This document shows, piece after piece, positions 24,337 through 32,996 of a stretch of DNA of 64,000 nucleotides; the stretch's first letter is position 1; each line of letters begins with the position of its first letter. The notes beneath the pieces are model-generated. The model did no database searches. It worked only from the letters and a program-made list of their open reading frames with translations, and had not been told where the DNA came from. A program made the translations under genes and the position numbers. The DNA lies in NCBI RefSeq assembly GCF_900109755.1, contig NZ_FOAR01000025.1, positions 21,826-85,825 on the forward strand, written 5' to 3'. This DNA comes from Pseudomonas agarici (GTDB taxonomy: Bacteria > Pseudomonadota > Gammaproteobacteria > Pseudomonadales > Pseudomonadaceae).

Positions 24337-24966
24337 ATGAAAACCCTCGACCCCGACGATCTCGAACAGATTGCTTCCACCACCCTCGGTCACTACAACC
24401 GCAGCGCCGAGGGTTTTCGCGAAGGTACCCGCGACCATGATGTGAGTCAGAACATCGATGCGCTGCTACGGCATCTCCAGGGTGCGGCGCCGTTTACCGT
24501 GCTGGACTTCGGTTGCGGCCCTGGACGGGATTTACCGGCCTTCACTCGCATGGGCCATATCGCGGTTGGCCTCGACGGTTCCGAGCGCTTTGCGCAAATG
24601 GCCCGCGAAGACAGCGGTTGCGAAGTGCTGCAACAGAACTTCCTCGACCTTGACTTGGCGCCTGAACGCTTCGACGGCATCTTCGCCAACGCTGTGCTGT
24701 TCCATATCCCGCGCCAGGAACTGCCACGGGTACTGCGGCAATTGCATGCCACGCTCAAGCCGGGCGGAGTACTGTTCAGCTCCAATCCGCGCGGGGAAAA
24801 CCAGGAGGGCTGGAATGGCGAACGGTATGGTTCGTACCACGACCTGAACGCCTGGCGCGCACTGCTGACGGCGGCGGGCTTTGTCGAACTGGAACACTAC
24901 TATCGCCCCGCCGGACTGCCGCGTGAGCAACAGCCGTGGTTGGCGAGTGTGTGGCGCAGGATCTGA
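24337..24966 (+). CDS. Class I SAM-dependent methyltransferase
   Basis: A 209-residue methyltransferase of the Methyltransf_11/25 type. Motif I for S-adenosylmethionine binding is VLDFGCGPGRDLPAF (about 57-71), the acidic residue after strand 2 is GLDGSERFAQMA, and a post-I block is FDGIFANAVLFHIP. The last part, LTAAGFVELEHYYRP, is the usual C-terminal strand. The ATG at 24337 is preferred to an upstream open frame from 24226. The substrate is unknown; small-molecule or lipid targets are common in this group. It is convergent with ssuF. Confidence 0.85.
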   Translation: MKTLDPDDLEQIASTTLGHYNRSAEGFREGTRDHDVSQNIDALLRHLQGAAPFTVLDFGCGPGRDLPAFTRMGHIAVGLDGSERFAQMAREDSGCEVLQQNFLDLDLAPERFDGIFANAVLFHIPRQELPRVLRQLHATLKPGGVLFSSNPRGENQEGWNGERYGSYHDLNAWRALLTAAGFVELEHYYRPAGLPREQQPWLASVWRRI

Positions 24967-25047
24967 AGTCAGACCCCGATGTGCAGATGAACACCGTTGC
25001 GACAAGCCCACTCGCCATAAGCGGGCAGGCTGGTAGGTGCTCGACGT

Positions 25048-25263
25048 TTATAGCTTGGCGATGGACACTTCGGTGGATTTCACAAAGGCGATCACTTCAC
25101 TGCCGACCCGCAAGTCCAACTCTTTCACCGAGCGGGTGGTGATCACCGAAGTGACGATCCCGGAGGCGGTCTGTACGTCGATTTCCGACAGCACGTCACC
25201 GGTGACGATTTCCTTGATGGTGCCTTTGAACTGGTTGCGAACGTTGATGGCTTTGATGGTCAT
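25048..25263 (-). CDS. ssuF: Molbindin/TOBE-domain protein SsuF
   Basis: A 71-residue single TOBE (Mop) domain, opening MTIKAINVRNQFKGTIKEI, with the typical VLSEIDVQTASGIVTSVIT strand pair. Molbindins bind molybdate as oligomers. In P. putida a protein of this size, SsuF, is the last gene of ssuEADCBF and is needed for full sulfonate use, although its exact role is unclear (family knowledge). Its position 42 bases after ssuB fits that assignment. The frame extends to 25296, but the ATG at 25263 matches the family. Confidence 0.88.
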   Translation of the reverse strand: MTIKAINVRNQFKGTIKEIVTGDVLSEIDVQTASGIVTSVITTRSVKELDLRVGSEVIAFVKSTEVSIAKL

Positions 25264-25305
25264 GACGTTGATTCCTGTTATTGACTGAATAGGCAAGGCG
25301 TTGAT

Positions 25306-26112
25306 TTACAGCGCCCAACGCAATTGCGTGGGCAAGGGCGAAACAGGTTCCGGCGCGGGCGGTACGCCTGGCAGCGCCAGCACTCGATGCAATACCTCGG
25401 TCTCCAACGCCGCCAGGCGATGGGAGCCACGCACCCGAGGGCGCGGCAGTTCGACCTGGAGGTCGAGGCCGATTTGGCCCTCTTCGATCAGGATCACCCG
25501 ATCGGCGATGGCCACGGCCTCGCTGACGTCATGAGTCACCAGCAGCACGGTGAAACCGTGCTGCTGCCAGAGACGCTCGATCAGGTGTTGCATTTCGATC
25601 CGGGTCAGGGCGTCCAGTGCCCCCAGCGGTTCGTCGAGCAACAGCAGTCGCGGTTGGTGAATCAGGGCACGGGCCAGGGCCACGCGCTGTTTCTGGCCGC
25701 CGGACAAGGCCGCCGGCCAGTCATTGGCGCGGTCCGCCAGGCCGACCGCTTCCAGGGCTTGCAGGGCCTGTGGTCGCCAGTGACCCGTGAGGCCGAGACC
25801 GACGTTGTCGATGATCTTTTTCCAGGGCAGCAACCGCGCTTCCTGGAACATCAGCCGGGTGTCTTCGTGGGCTTCGCTCAGGGCTGCGGAACCGGCCAAC
25901 AAATCGCCACCGGTCGGTTGTTCAAGGCCGGCCAACAAGCGCAGTAGCGTGCTTTTGCCGCAGCCGCTGCGACCGACCACGGCGACAAACTGGCCGGCCG
26001 GAATATGCAGGTCGATCTCGCGCAGTACCTGGCGTTCGCCGAAGGTCTTTTGCAGCTTGCGCACCGCCAGGGGAATACCGCGTAGCAGGCGTGGAGGTTG
26101 TTGGGCTGTCAT
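25306..26112 (-). CDS. ssuB: Aliphatic sulfonate ABC transporter ATP-binding protein SsuB
   Basis: A 268-residue nitrate/sulfonate/taurine-type ABC ATPase. Walker A is GRSGCGKST, the signature LSGGQKQRVALARAL, Walker B LLLLDEPLGALDALTRIEM, and the H-loop LVTHDVSEAVAIADRVI. A Pro-rich C-terminal tail of about 45 residues follows the core. The start overlaps the stop of ssuC by four bases, so the two are translationally coupled. It powers SsuC for uptake of alkanesulfonates. Confidence 0.92.
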   Translation of the reverse strand: MTAQQPPRLLRGIPLAVRKLQKTFGERQVLREIDLHIPAGQFVAVVGRSGCGKSTLLRLLAGLEQPTGGDLLAGSAALSEAHEDTRLMFQEARLLPWKKIIDNVGLGLTGHWRPQALQALEAVGLADRANDWPAALSGGQKQRVALARALIHQPRLLLLDEPLGALDALTRIEMQHLIERLWQQHGFTVLLVTHDVSEAVAIADRVILIEEGQIGLDLQVELPRPRVRGSHRLAALETEVLHRVLALPGVPPAPEPVSPLPTQLRWAL

Positions 26113-26900
26113 GCGTCACCGCCTTTGGTCACTTGATACGCCGGATGCCAGCGCAGCCAGACACGTTCCAGACCGCGCGCGGCCAGGTCGGCGAGCTTGC
26201 CGAGCGCGGCGTAGAGCACGATGGACAGGACCACCACGTCGGTCTGCAAGAACTCCCGGGCGTTCATTGCCAGGTAGCCGATACCGGCGTTGGCCGAGAT
26301 GGTTTCCGCGACGATCAGCGTCAACCACATAAAGCCCAGGGCGAAGCGCACGCCCACCAGAATCGACGGCAGCGCGCCCGGCAGGATCACCTGACGGAAC
26401 AGGCCAAAGCCGGACAGCCCATAGCTGCGGGCCATTTCCACCAGGGCCGGATCGACGTTGCGGATGCCGTGGTAGGTGTTGAGATAGATCGGGAACAAGG
26501 TGCCCAGGGCCACCAGGAAAATCTTCGCTGACTCGTCGATGCCGAACCACAGGATCACCAGCGGGATCAGGGCCAGGTGCGGCACGTTGCGGATCATCTG
26601 CAGCGAGCTGTCGAGCAGGCGCTCACCCCATTTCGACAGACCGGTGATAAAGCCCAGGACCAGGCCGATACTGCCACCGATGGCAAAGCCGATACCGGCG
26701 CGCCAGCCGCTGATGGCCAGGTGTTTCCAGATATCGCCGCTCTGCACCAGCGCAACGCCAACTTCAATCACGGCGCTCGGCGCGGGAAGTATCCGGGTCG
26801 ACAGCCAGCCGGCCGAGACCGACAACTGCCACACCACCAGTAACAGCAGCGGTAGGGCCCAAGGTGCGAACCTGTGGGTGATTTTGCTCAGGGTCGTCAT
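26109..26900 (-). CDS. ssuC: Aliphatic sulfonate ABC transporter permease SsuC
   Basis: A 263-residue BPD_transp_1 permease with about six membrane helices. Visible are FAPWALPLLLLVVWQLSVSA as the first helix and ALVEMARSYGLSGFGLFRQ as the EAA coupling loop. GFMWLTLIVAETISANAGIG is typical of the SsuC/TauC/NrtB group. It lies 9 bases after ssuD and overlaps ssuB. Confidence 0.92.
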   Translation of the reverse strand: MTTLSKITHRFAPWALPLLLLVVWQLSVSAGWLSTRILPAPSAVIEVGVALVQSGDIWKHLAISGWRAGIGFAIGGSIGLVLGFITGLSKWGERLLDSSLQMIRNVPHLALIPLVILWFGIDESAKIFLVALGTLFPIYLNTYHGIRNVDPALVEMARSYGLSGFGLFRQVILPGALPSILVGVRFALGFMWLTLIVAETISANAGIGYLAMNAREFLQTDVVVLSIVLYAALGKLADLAARGLERVWLRWHPAYQVTKGGDA

Positions 26901-26909
26901 AGCGCGGTC

Positions 26910-28058
26910 TCAACGCTGGGACGCGGCTTTGGGCAAGATGTCGTTGGCGACCATCTCACCGAAAGGGCTGGCGTAACCGGCGCTTTTCGGCAGTTCCGGG
27001 CGTTCGATATCCAAGTGTGGGAACAGCAACTCGGCCACCCGGTAGGACTCTTCCAGGTGGGGATAACCGGAGAAGATAAAGGTGTCGATGCCCAGGTCCG
27101 CGTATTCCTTGACCCGCGCCGCGACCGTCGGGCCGTCGCCCACCAGCGCTGTGCCGGCACCGCCACGTACCAGGCCGACCCCGGCCCAGAGGTTCGGGCT
27201 GACTTCCAGGTTATCGCGGCTGCCACCGTGCAGGGCCGCCATGCGCTGCTGACCAACGGAGTCGAAGCGCGCCAGGGACTTCTGCGCGCGGGCGATAGTC
27301 TCGTCGTCCAGGTGGGAGATGAGGCTGTCAGCGGCTTGCCAGGCTTGGGCATTGGTGGGGCGAACGATCACGTGTAGGCGGATGCCGAAGCGCACGGTGC
27401 GCCCAAGCTTGGCGGCCTTGGCGCGGACCTGTTCGATCTTCTCGGCGACGGCGGCCGGTGGTTCGCCCCAAGTCAGGACCATGTCCACCTGTTCGGCGGC
27501 GAGGTCCTGGGCGGCTTCCGAGGAGCCGCCGAAGTACAGCGGTGGACGCGGTTGCTGGATCGGCGGATAGAGCAGCTTGGCGCCTTTGACGCTGATGTGC
27601 TGGCCATCGTAATCGACGGTTTCGCCTTCCAGCACGCGGCGCCAGATACGGGTGAATTCCACCGAGGCCTGGTAACGCTCTTCGTGGCTGAGGAACAGGC
27701 CGTCACCGGCCAACTCGTCCGGGTCGCCGCCTGTCACCAGATTGAACAGCGCACGGCCACCGGACAGCCGGTCAAGGGTCGCGGCCTGGCGTGCCGCCAC
27801 TGTTGGAGAAATAATTCCAGGGCGCAGGGCAACGAGGAATTTCAGGCGTTGGGTCACCGGGATAAGCGAGGCGGCGACCAGCCAGGAGTCCTCGCAGGAC
27901 CGTCCGGTGGGGATCAGCACACCGCCGAAACCGAGGCGGTCGGCGGCCTGGGCCACTTGCTGCAGATAGCCGTGATCGACGGCGCGAGCGCCTTCGGCGG
28001 TGCCCAGGTAATGGCCGTCGCCGTGGGTAGGCAGGAACCAGAAAATATTGAGGCTCAT
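26910..28058 (-). CDS. ssuD: FMNH2-dependent alkanesulfonate monooxygenase SsuD
   Basis: A 382-residue bacterial-luciferase-type monooxygenase, the normal length for SsuD. It uses FMNH2 from SsuE and O2 to release sulfite and an aldehyde from C-2 and longer alkanesulfonates. Diagnostic stretches are FWFLPTHGDGHYLGT, RSCEDSWLVAASLIPVT and FNLVTGGDPDELAGDGL, with YRVAELLFPHLDI near the end. It lies 25 bases after ssuA. Confidence 0.94.
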   Translation of the reverse strand: MSLNIFWFLPTHGDGHYLGTAEGARAVDHGYLQQVAQAADRLGFGGVLIPTGRSCEDSWLVAASLIPVTQRLKFLVALRPGIISPTVAARQAATLDRLSGGRALFNLVTGGDPDELAGDGLFLSHEERYQASVEFTRIWRRVLEGETVDYDGQHISVKGAKLLYPPIQQPRPPLYFGGSSEAAQDLAAEQVDMVLTWGEPPAAVAEKIEQVRAKAAKLGRTVRFGIRLHVIVRPTNAQAWQAADSLISHLDDETIARAQKSLARFDSVGQQRMAALHGGSRDNLEVSPNLWAGVGLVRGGAGTALVGDGPTVAARVKEYADLGIDTFIFSGYPHLEESYRVAELLFPHLDIERPELPKSAGYASPFGEMVANDILPKAASQR

Positions 28059-28083
28059 GGAGTGGTTTCCTAAGGAATAGGGT

Positions 28084-29049
28084 TCAAGGTGCAGTGGTAA
28101 CGGCGGCTGAGGGGGACCAGATCACGTCCTTGATACTCAGCGGTTTGGGAATCAATTTGAGTCGGTAGAAGCTGTCGGCGATTTTCTGTTGACCCGCGAT
28201 CACCTCGGGAGTGAGGAACTGCGCGCCATAACCTTGGCGTTTCACCGAGATCAGCGTGATATCGGCGGGCACGCCGAGCAGCGGCGCGAGTTGGGCGGTG
28301 ACTTCCTGGGGATTGGCTTTGGACCAGTCACCGACGGCGCGGATTTCTTCCACCAGGGTCTTGATCACCTGCGGATGTTTTTCGGCGTAGGGCTTGGTCG
28401 CCAGATAGAACTGGTGGTTGTCCACCAGGCCGCTACCGTCACGCAGCGTGCGGGCCTGGAGTTGTTGTTCGGCGGCGGCCTGGTACGGATCCCAGATCAC
28501 CCAGGCATCGACGCTGCCCCGCTCGAAGGCGGCGCGGGCATCGGCGGGCGGCAGGTAGACGGCCTCGATATCGCTGTACCCGAGGCCGGCGTCTTCCAGG
28601 GCGCGGACCAACAGGTAATGGACATTGGAGCCTTTGTTGAGGACGACTTTCTTGCCTTTGAGTTCGCGCACCGACTGGATCGGCGAGTCCTTGGGCACCA
28701 GGATCGCCTCACTGGTCGGTGCCGGCGGTTCGGAGGCGACATACAACAGGTCGGCACCGGCGGCCTGGGCGAAGACCGGAGGGGTTTCGCCGGTAACGCC
28801 GAAGTCGATGGAGCCGACGTTCAATCCTTCGAGCAGTTGCGGGCCACCGGGAAATTCGGTCCATTGCACCTGGATGCCCTGGGCGGCGAGGCGTTTTTCC
28901 AGGGTGCCCTTGGCCTTGAGCATCACCAGGGTGCCGTATTTCTGATAGCCGATGCGGATTGAGTCGGCTTGAGCTTGGGAAATGACGCCGAAGGTGACAG
29001 CCGCGGCAAACAGAGCGACCAGACCGCGACGCAAAATGACAGTGCGCAT
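28084..29049 (-). CDS. ssuA: Aliphatic sulfonate-binding periplasmic protein SsuA
   Basis: A 321-residue substrate-binding protein of the NMT1/THI5-like group. The signal peptide of about 28 residues ends FGVISQAQA-DS. The mature part opens IRIGYQKYGTLVMLKAKGTL. Other landmarks are DFGVTGETPPVFAQAAGADL and GSVDAWVIWDPYQAAAEQQL, usual for SsuA. It captures alkanesulfonates for SsuBC. GGAGAGCGCC precedes the ATG. About 100 bases separate it from ssuE. Confidence 0.93.
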   Translation of the reverse strand: MRTVILRRGLVALFAAAVTFGVISQAQADSIRIGYQKYGTLVMLKAKGTLEKRLAAQGIQVQWTEFPGGPQLLEGLNVGSIDFGVTGETPPVFAQAAGADLLYVASEPPAPTSEAILVPKDSPIQSVRELKGKKVVLNKGSNVHYLLVRALEDAGLGYSDIEAVYLPPADARAAFERGSVDAWVIWDPYQAAAEQQLQARTLRDGSGLVDNHQFYLATKPYAEKHPQVIKTLVEEIRAVGDWSKANPQEVTAQLAPLLGVPADITLISVKRQGYGAQFLTPEVIAGQQKIADSFYRLKLIPKPLSIKDVIWSPSAAVTTAP

Positions 29050-29147
29050 GGCGCTCTCCTTTTTGCAGTGAAGGTTTTGGCTGCACCTGCTTGCCCGTTG
29101 GCGGGCGAGTAAGGCCAGTACATCGATGTCGGTATCAGTGCAGCGGC

Positions 29148-29741
29148 TTAGATGCTCCAGCGAGCACTCAGCAGACGATCATTCAACAGTGCCGGGTCAA
29201 GGGGTTTGGGGCGGCGCGCCAAGGCGCTGTGGAACTGCTCCAGGGCCTCGATCAGACGCTGTTCCAGGATCGGCAGCAGTTGCGCTTGGGCGCTGCCTTC
29301 GCCATAGGCGATCTGACTGTCCTCGGCAAAAATGCCGTGGAGCATCTCCTGTGCCTTCAACGCGGCCAGGACCGGCTTGAGCGCATAGTCCACGGCGAGC
29401 ATGTGAGCGATGCTGCCGCCAGTGGCCATGGGCAGTACCACTTTGTGACTCAAGGCGCGCTCGGGTAGTAGGTCGAGCAGGGATTTCAAGGCCCCGGAGA
29501 ACGAGGCCTTGTACACCGGGGTGGCGATGACCAGGCCGTCGGCGTTTTCAATTTGTTGCAGCAGGTCGACAATCTGCGGGCTGCCAAAGCGTGCATGGAG
29601 CAGGTCTTCGGCGTTGAAGTCGCGGATTTGGTAGCTCACGACTTCGATGCCTTGCTGGTTAAGCCAGCGTTTGGCGTGGTCCAGCAATACCCCGGAGCGT
29701 GATCGCTGGCTGGGGCTTCCTCCGAGTGTCACGACCAGCAT
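29148..29741 (-). CDS. ssuE: NADPH-dependent FMN reductase SsuE
   Basis: A 197-residue flavodoxin-like reductase that supplies FMNH2 to SsuD. The FMN phosphate loop is LGGSPSQRSRSG, and ADGLVIATPVYKASFSGALK is the family hallmark. It is the first gene of the ssuEADCBF operon, as in P. putida. An AT-rich leader of about 150 bases lies upstream, before the lsfA terminator. Confidence 0.93.
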   Translation of the reverse strand: MLVVTLGGSPSQRSRSGVLLDHAKRWLNQQGIEVVSYQIRDFNAEDLLHARFGSPQIVDLLQQIENADGLVIATPVYKASFSGALKSLLDLLPERALSHKVVLPMATGGSIAHMLAVDYALKPVLAALKAQEMLHGIFAEDSQIAYGEGSAQAQLLPILEQRLIEALEQFHSALARRPKPLDPALLNDRLLSARWSI

Positions 29742-29887
29742 GAAGGTCTTTCCTCAAACGTGTGTCGGCGATTCGCGGTCTGCGATCTCGCTGGTTTGGG
29801 CAGACCTTACCAGTCAATTTATATGTCTATAAATCTTATTTTTTCATTTATTTATTCTTTAAAGGAATATAAAACAAAAGTTTCGGA
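29742..29887 (-). promoter_or_regulatory. AT-rich promoter region of the ssu operon
   Basis: The stretch 29815-29885 is very AT-rich compared with its flanks and directly precedes ssuE on the minus strand. This is the usual composition for CysB-dependent promoters in Pseudomonas. I cannot pin down the -35 and -10 elements with confidence. Confidence 0.5.
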
Positions 29888-29923
29888 CACAATTCAAGGC
29901 CGTCGAAACGGCCTCGAATTGTG
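29888..29923 (-). terminator. Hairpin terminator after lsfA
   Basis: Arms CACAATTCAAGGCCGT and ACGGCCTCGAATTGTG pair over 16 positions with one mismatch around a CGAA tetraloop. On the minus strand a T-rich run (CTTTTGTTTTAT) begins 7 bases later. It lies 50 bases past the lsfA stop and insulates the ssu promoter. Confidence 0.75.
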
Positions 29924-29972
29924 GTTTTGTGAATGGCGCCGGTTGCGCTCGCCACAGGCCCCGGCGGGTCTT

Positions 29973-30611
29973 TCAGCGATTAGGCTGCGGCGTCAGGCGC
30001 AGGTAGGGTTTTACCGTGCGATAGCCTTTCGGGAAACGTCTGTTGATTTCCTCTTCGTCCTTGAGCGACGGTACGATCACCACGTCGTCACCGTCCTGCC
30101 AGTTGGCGGGCGTGGCGACCTTGTGGTTGTCGGTCAACTGCAGCGAGTCGATCACCCGCAGAATCTCGTGGAAATTGCGCCCGGTGCTCGCCGGGTAGGT
30201 GATGGTCAGCCGGATTTTCTTGCTCGGATCGATCACAAACAACGAGCGTACAGTGAGGGTGTCGCTGGCATTGGGGTGGATCAGGTCATACAGGTCCGAG
30301 ACCTTGCGATCGGCATCGGCCAGGATCGGGAAGTTGACGATGGTGTTCTGGGTCTCGTTGATGTCCTCGATCCACTTGTGATGCGAGTCCACCGGGTCCA
30401 CGGACAAGGCGATAGCCTTGACGCCGCGCTGGGCGAATTGCTCCTGGAGCTTGGCGGTAAAGCCCAGCTCGGTGGTGCATACTGGGGTGAAGTCCGCCGG
30501 ATGGGAAAACAGCACGCCCCAGCTGTCGCCGAGCCACTGGTGGAAACGAATCCTGCCGGCGCTGGAGTCCTGTTCGAAATCGGGGGCGATGTCGCCGAGT
30601 CTGAGGCTCAC
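29973..30611 (-). CDS. lsfA: 1-Cys peroxiredoxin LsfA
   Basis: A 212-residue Prx6-type peroxiredoxin. The peroxidatic Cys45 lies in HPADFTPVCTTELG, and the C-terminal extension PANWQDGDDVVIVPSL is typical of 1-Cys Prx6. LsfA reduces peroxides and in Pseudomonas is induced by sulfate starvation and linked to ssu. Here it precedes ssuE in the same orientation but is separated by a strong hairpin. Oxygenase-based sulfur scavenging produces oxidants, which explains the linkage (inference). Confidence 0.93.
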   Translation of the reverse strand: MSLRLGDIAPDFEQDSSAGRIRFHQWLGDSWGVLFSHPADFTPVCTTELGFTAKLQEQFAQRGVKAIALSVDPVDSHHKWIEDINETQNTIVNFPILADADRKVSDLYDLIHPNASDTLTVRSLFVIDPSKKIRLTITYPASTGRNFHEILRVIDSLQLTDNHKVATPANWQDGDDVVIVPSLKDEEEINRRFPKGYRTVKPYLRLTPQPNR

Positions 30612-30925
30612 GGGTTGCTCCTAGAGGGAAAAGTTGAAGGTCTTACTGTGCCCGTTGCCGGATTGACTTTAAAAGAAAAAATGTCGATTTATTTAGACGA
30701 TAAAGAAATATTAAAAACTTGTTCATTGGACGCCGGGCACGACCGGGGGCACTCTTGTCCACAGCCTGTGAGAGGGCTAAGGAGAGGTAATGAGCGGCAC
30801 GCCGTGAAATAGGACGTTGGCGTGGAAGTTGAAGCTGTAATAAGTAGTGCTGTGCAAAACGTGAAGCACCCAGCCCGGCATAGCGCCGGGCTGGGTGTGG
30901 ATCTTGAACCCGGAAGGCTGCGCGC
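30612..30925. promoter_or_regulatory. Intergenic region between oprD-type porin gene and lsfA
   Basis: About 314 bases. The part nearest lsfA (30655-30725) is AT-rich and probably contains the lsfA promoter. The part near the porin gene contains its terminator hairpin. No gene is supported. Confidence 0.45.
30867..30897 (-). terminator. Strong hairpin after the OprD-type porin gene
   Basis: Perfect 13-pair stem CACCCAGCCCGGC / GCCGGGCTGGGTG with a 5-base loop, 29 bases past the porin stop on the minus strand. The following T content is weak, so it may be an imperfect terminator or an mRNA-stabilising hairpin. Confidence 0.65.
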
Positions 30926-32320
30926 TTACAGCAGTGGGATCGAATAGTTGACGATCAGGCGGTTTTCGTCCTGGTCGCGTTGACCCGGAATATCGTTACG
31001 CCACATGGCGTTTCTCCAAACGAAACCCAGGTTCTTGAAGGTGCCTTGCGGTATCACATAAGCCAGAGTCAGGTCGCGCTCCCATTCGGTGCCACCCGTA
31101 CCCAAGGTACGGACCTGGGCGGCACCGACGTTACCGGCGGTGTCGATGTTGTTGCCGCGCAGGTAGATGATACCGGCGGTCAGACCCGGTACCCCGACCT
31201 TGGCGAAATCATAGCCGTAGCGGGCCTGCCAGGTGCGCTCGCCGGCGCGGCCGAACTTCTGGATCTGCATTTCGGTGATGGTAGTGTTCGACGAGCCGTC
31301 ACCCTGGTTCAGCCAAGGGAAGTCGCTGTTGCCCTTGCTGTACTGGTAGCCGCCGCCGAAGGTGTGACCTTCAACCGAGTACAGGGCCAGGTAGCTGTAT
31401 AGATCGTTGTCGACTTTGCCCTTGGTGTTGCTGGCGAAGGGCTTGTTGTCATAGTAACCATTGGTGAAGTAGGCGGAGGTATCGCCATTGGCACCGTCGT
31501 CGCGGCTGCGGTAGTAACGCAGGTCGCTTTTCAGGACGCCGGGTCCGATGGACCAGTTGTGTACCAGGCCCAGGAAGTTCTGCGAGTAGAAGTCTTTCAG
31601 CTCACCGTAGTAGTACGAAGCGGTCAGGTCCTTGGTGATCTTATAGTCGGCACCACCGTAATAGAACTTGTTGCTGCGCCGACCGGCCGCGGTCGGGCTG
31701 TTCGCGCCGGCAATGGACAGTCCTTCGGTGTTGCTGGAGTTACGGCCCTTGGCGTGTTCGATCTGGCCGGCGGTCAAGGTCAGGTCTTTGATTTCGTTCG
31801 AGGTGATCTGGCCGCCCTGGAAGGTTTGCGGTAGCAGACGACCATCGTTGGACTTGATGACCGGGTTGTTTGGCTGCAGGGTACCGATCTTCAGTTCGGT
31901 CTGAGAAACCTTGACCTTGCCGGTCAAACCCAGGCTGGCGAAGTCGTTGACGGCTTTGCCATTGGAGTCGCTCGGGAACACGGTGCCGCCGTAGGACGTC
32001 GAGGTCGCGCCGTTGGTACCACCCCCTGAATCCAGGCGCACACCCAACAGGCCAATGGCATCGATACCGAAGCCGACGGTACCTTGGGTGTAGCCGGAGA
32101 TGAAGCGCAGATCGAAACCTTGGCCCCATTCTTCGTTCTTGCTCTGAACGCCACTCGCCCTGGCCTTGGTGCTGCCGGCATCGGAGTCGCGGTTATCGGT
32201 ATTGATGTAGAAGTTGCGCACACCCAGAGTGGCCTTGCTGTCTTCGATAAAACCTGCGGCATTTGCCTGCTGCGCCAAAACCCCTACGGCCACAGCCACG
32301 GCCAAAGTGGATTTGTTCAT
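30926..32320 (-). CDS. OprD-family outer-membrane porin
   Basis: A 464-residue outer-membrane protein with a signal peptide ending QQANA-AGFIEDSKATLGVRN. The FIEDSKATL opening is the mark of the Pseudomonas OprD family. The rest is an alternating beta-strand pattern that ends in YSIPLL. Internal family blocks include DLRFISGYTQGTVGFGIDA and WQARYGYDFAKVGVPGLTAG. OprD-family members import small acids, amino acids or aromatic compounds. The position between lsfA/ssu and tauABCD suggests a role in sulfonate or sulfate-ester entry, which is inference. The specific subfamily (OprD, OprE, OprQ) cannot be fixed by eye. Confidence 0.9.
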   Translation of the reverse strand: MNKSTLAVAVAVGVLAQQANAAGFIEDSKATLGVRNFYINTDNRDSDAGSTKARASGVQSKNEEWGQGFDLRFISGYTQGTVGFGIDAIGLLGVRLDSGGGTNGATSTSYGGTVFPSDSNGKAVNDFASLGLTGKVKVSQTELKIGTLQPNNPVIKSNDGRLLPQTFQGGQITSNEIKDLTLTAGQIEHAKGRNSSNTEGLSIAGANSPTAAGRRSNKFYYGGADYKITKDLTASYYYGELKDFYSQNFLGLVHNWSIGPGVLKSDLRYYRSRDDGANGDTSAYFTNGYYDNKPFASNTKGKVDNDLYSYLALYSVEGHTFGGGYQYSKGNSDFPWLNQGDGSSNTTITEMQIQKFGRAGERTWQARYGYDFAKVGVPGLTAGIIYLRGNNIDTAGNVGAAQVRTLGTGGTEWERDLTLAYVIPQGTFKNLGFVWRNAMWRNDIPGQRDQDENRLIVNYSIPLL

Positions 32321-32996
32321 GGATCTTGCTCCTCTTACTGCTAATTTTTTAAATCTTGATTCGATATTTAAGTCATTTTTGCTACAAATTTATCAGCCAT
32401 AACCAAACTGTGACTGTATAGTCAATTTCAATCATCCATACTGACCACCTGGGTTTAACCGGCACCGTTGGGCCGGCGCAGGGTAATGATTTTCATATAC
32501 AGCTAAAAATACTTATTTTTTTGTTTTTTATATTTTTATGGAATATTGCGCGCCGCCGTGCATCGCAACCACGGACTTTTTGTGATCACGAGACTAATTC
32601 ATTAAAAGTATTTTTTACTGATTTTTTATAACAAAATTCGAAATTTATAGGCTGTATGTGCCGTTTTTTAGGATGAAAGCGACAAAATCACGACTAAATG
32701 AGGTGCCTCTTATTATTTCAACGCAGAAATTTTCACATAAAATTGACATGTATTTGTCATATTCAAGCGTTCGATTTCGCTCGTTAACTCTAAGATGAAT
32801 CGTGGATTGCAGATTATGAGGGGCATTTTTTCTATTCGATTGAATATAAAAATTTACCTTGTCGTTTTTTTGAGTGTTTTTCGAGGCGTGTTTCCGCTCA
32901 TAAGCTAATGCAAATAAGTTATTTATTTTTAATTTATTAGATCAATTAGTCTTCTCGACACGCCGACTCCTGGCCACCTGTTGAGGGGCTTCTCCC
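32321..32996. promoter_or_regulatory. Large AT-rich divergent control region between the porin gene and tauA
   Basis: About 675 bases with no gene. Long A/T tracts occur at about 32340-32400, 32500-32540, 32610-32650 and 32840-32945. The flanks are much more GC-rich. Both neighbours read outward, so the region should hold two promoters. The size and composition fit multiple sites for CysB and perhaps a Cbl- or LysR-type activator, but no specific box can be proven by eye. Confidence 0.5.
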
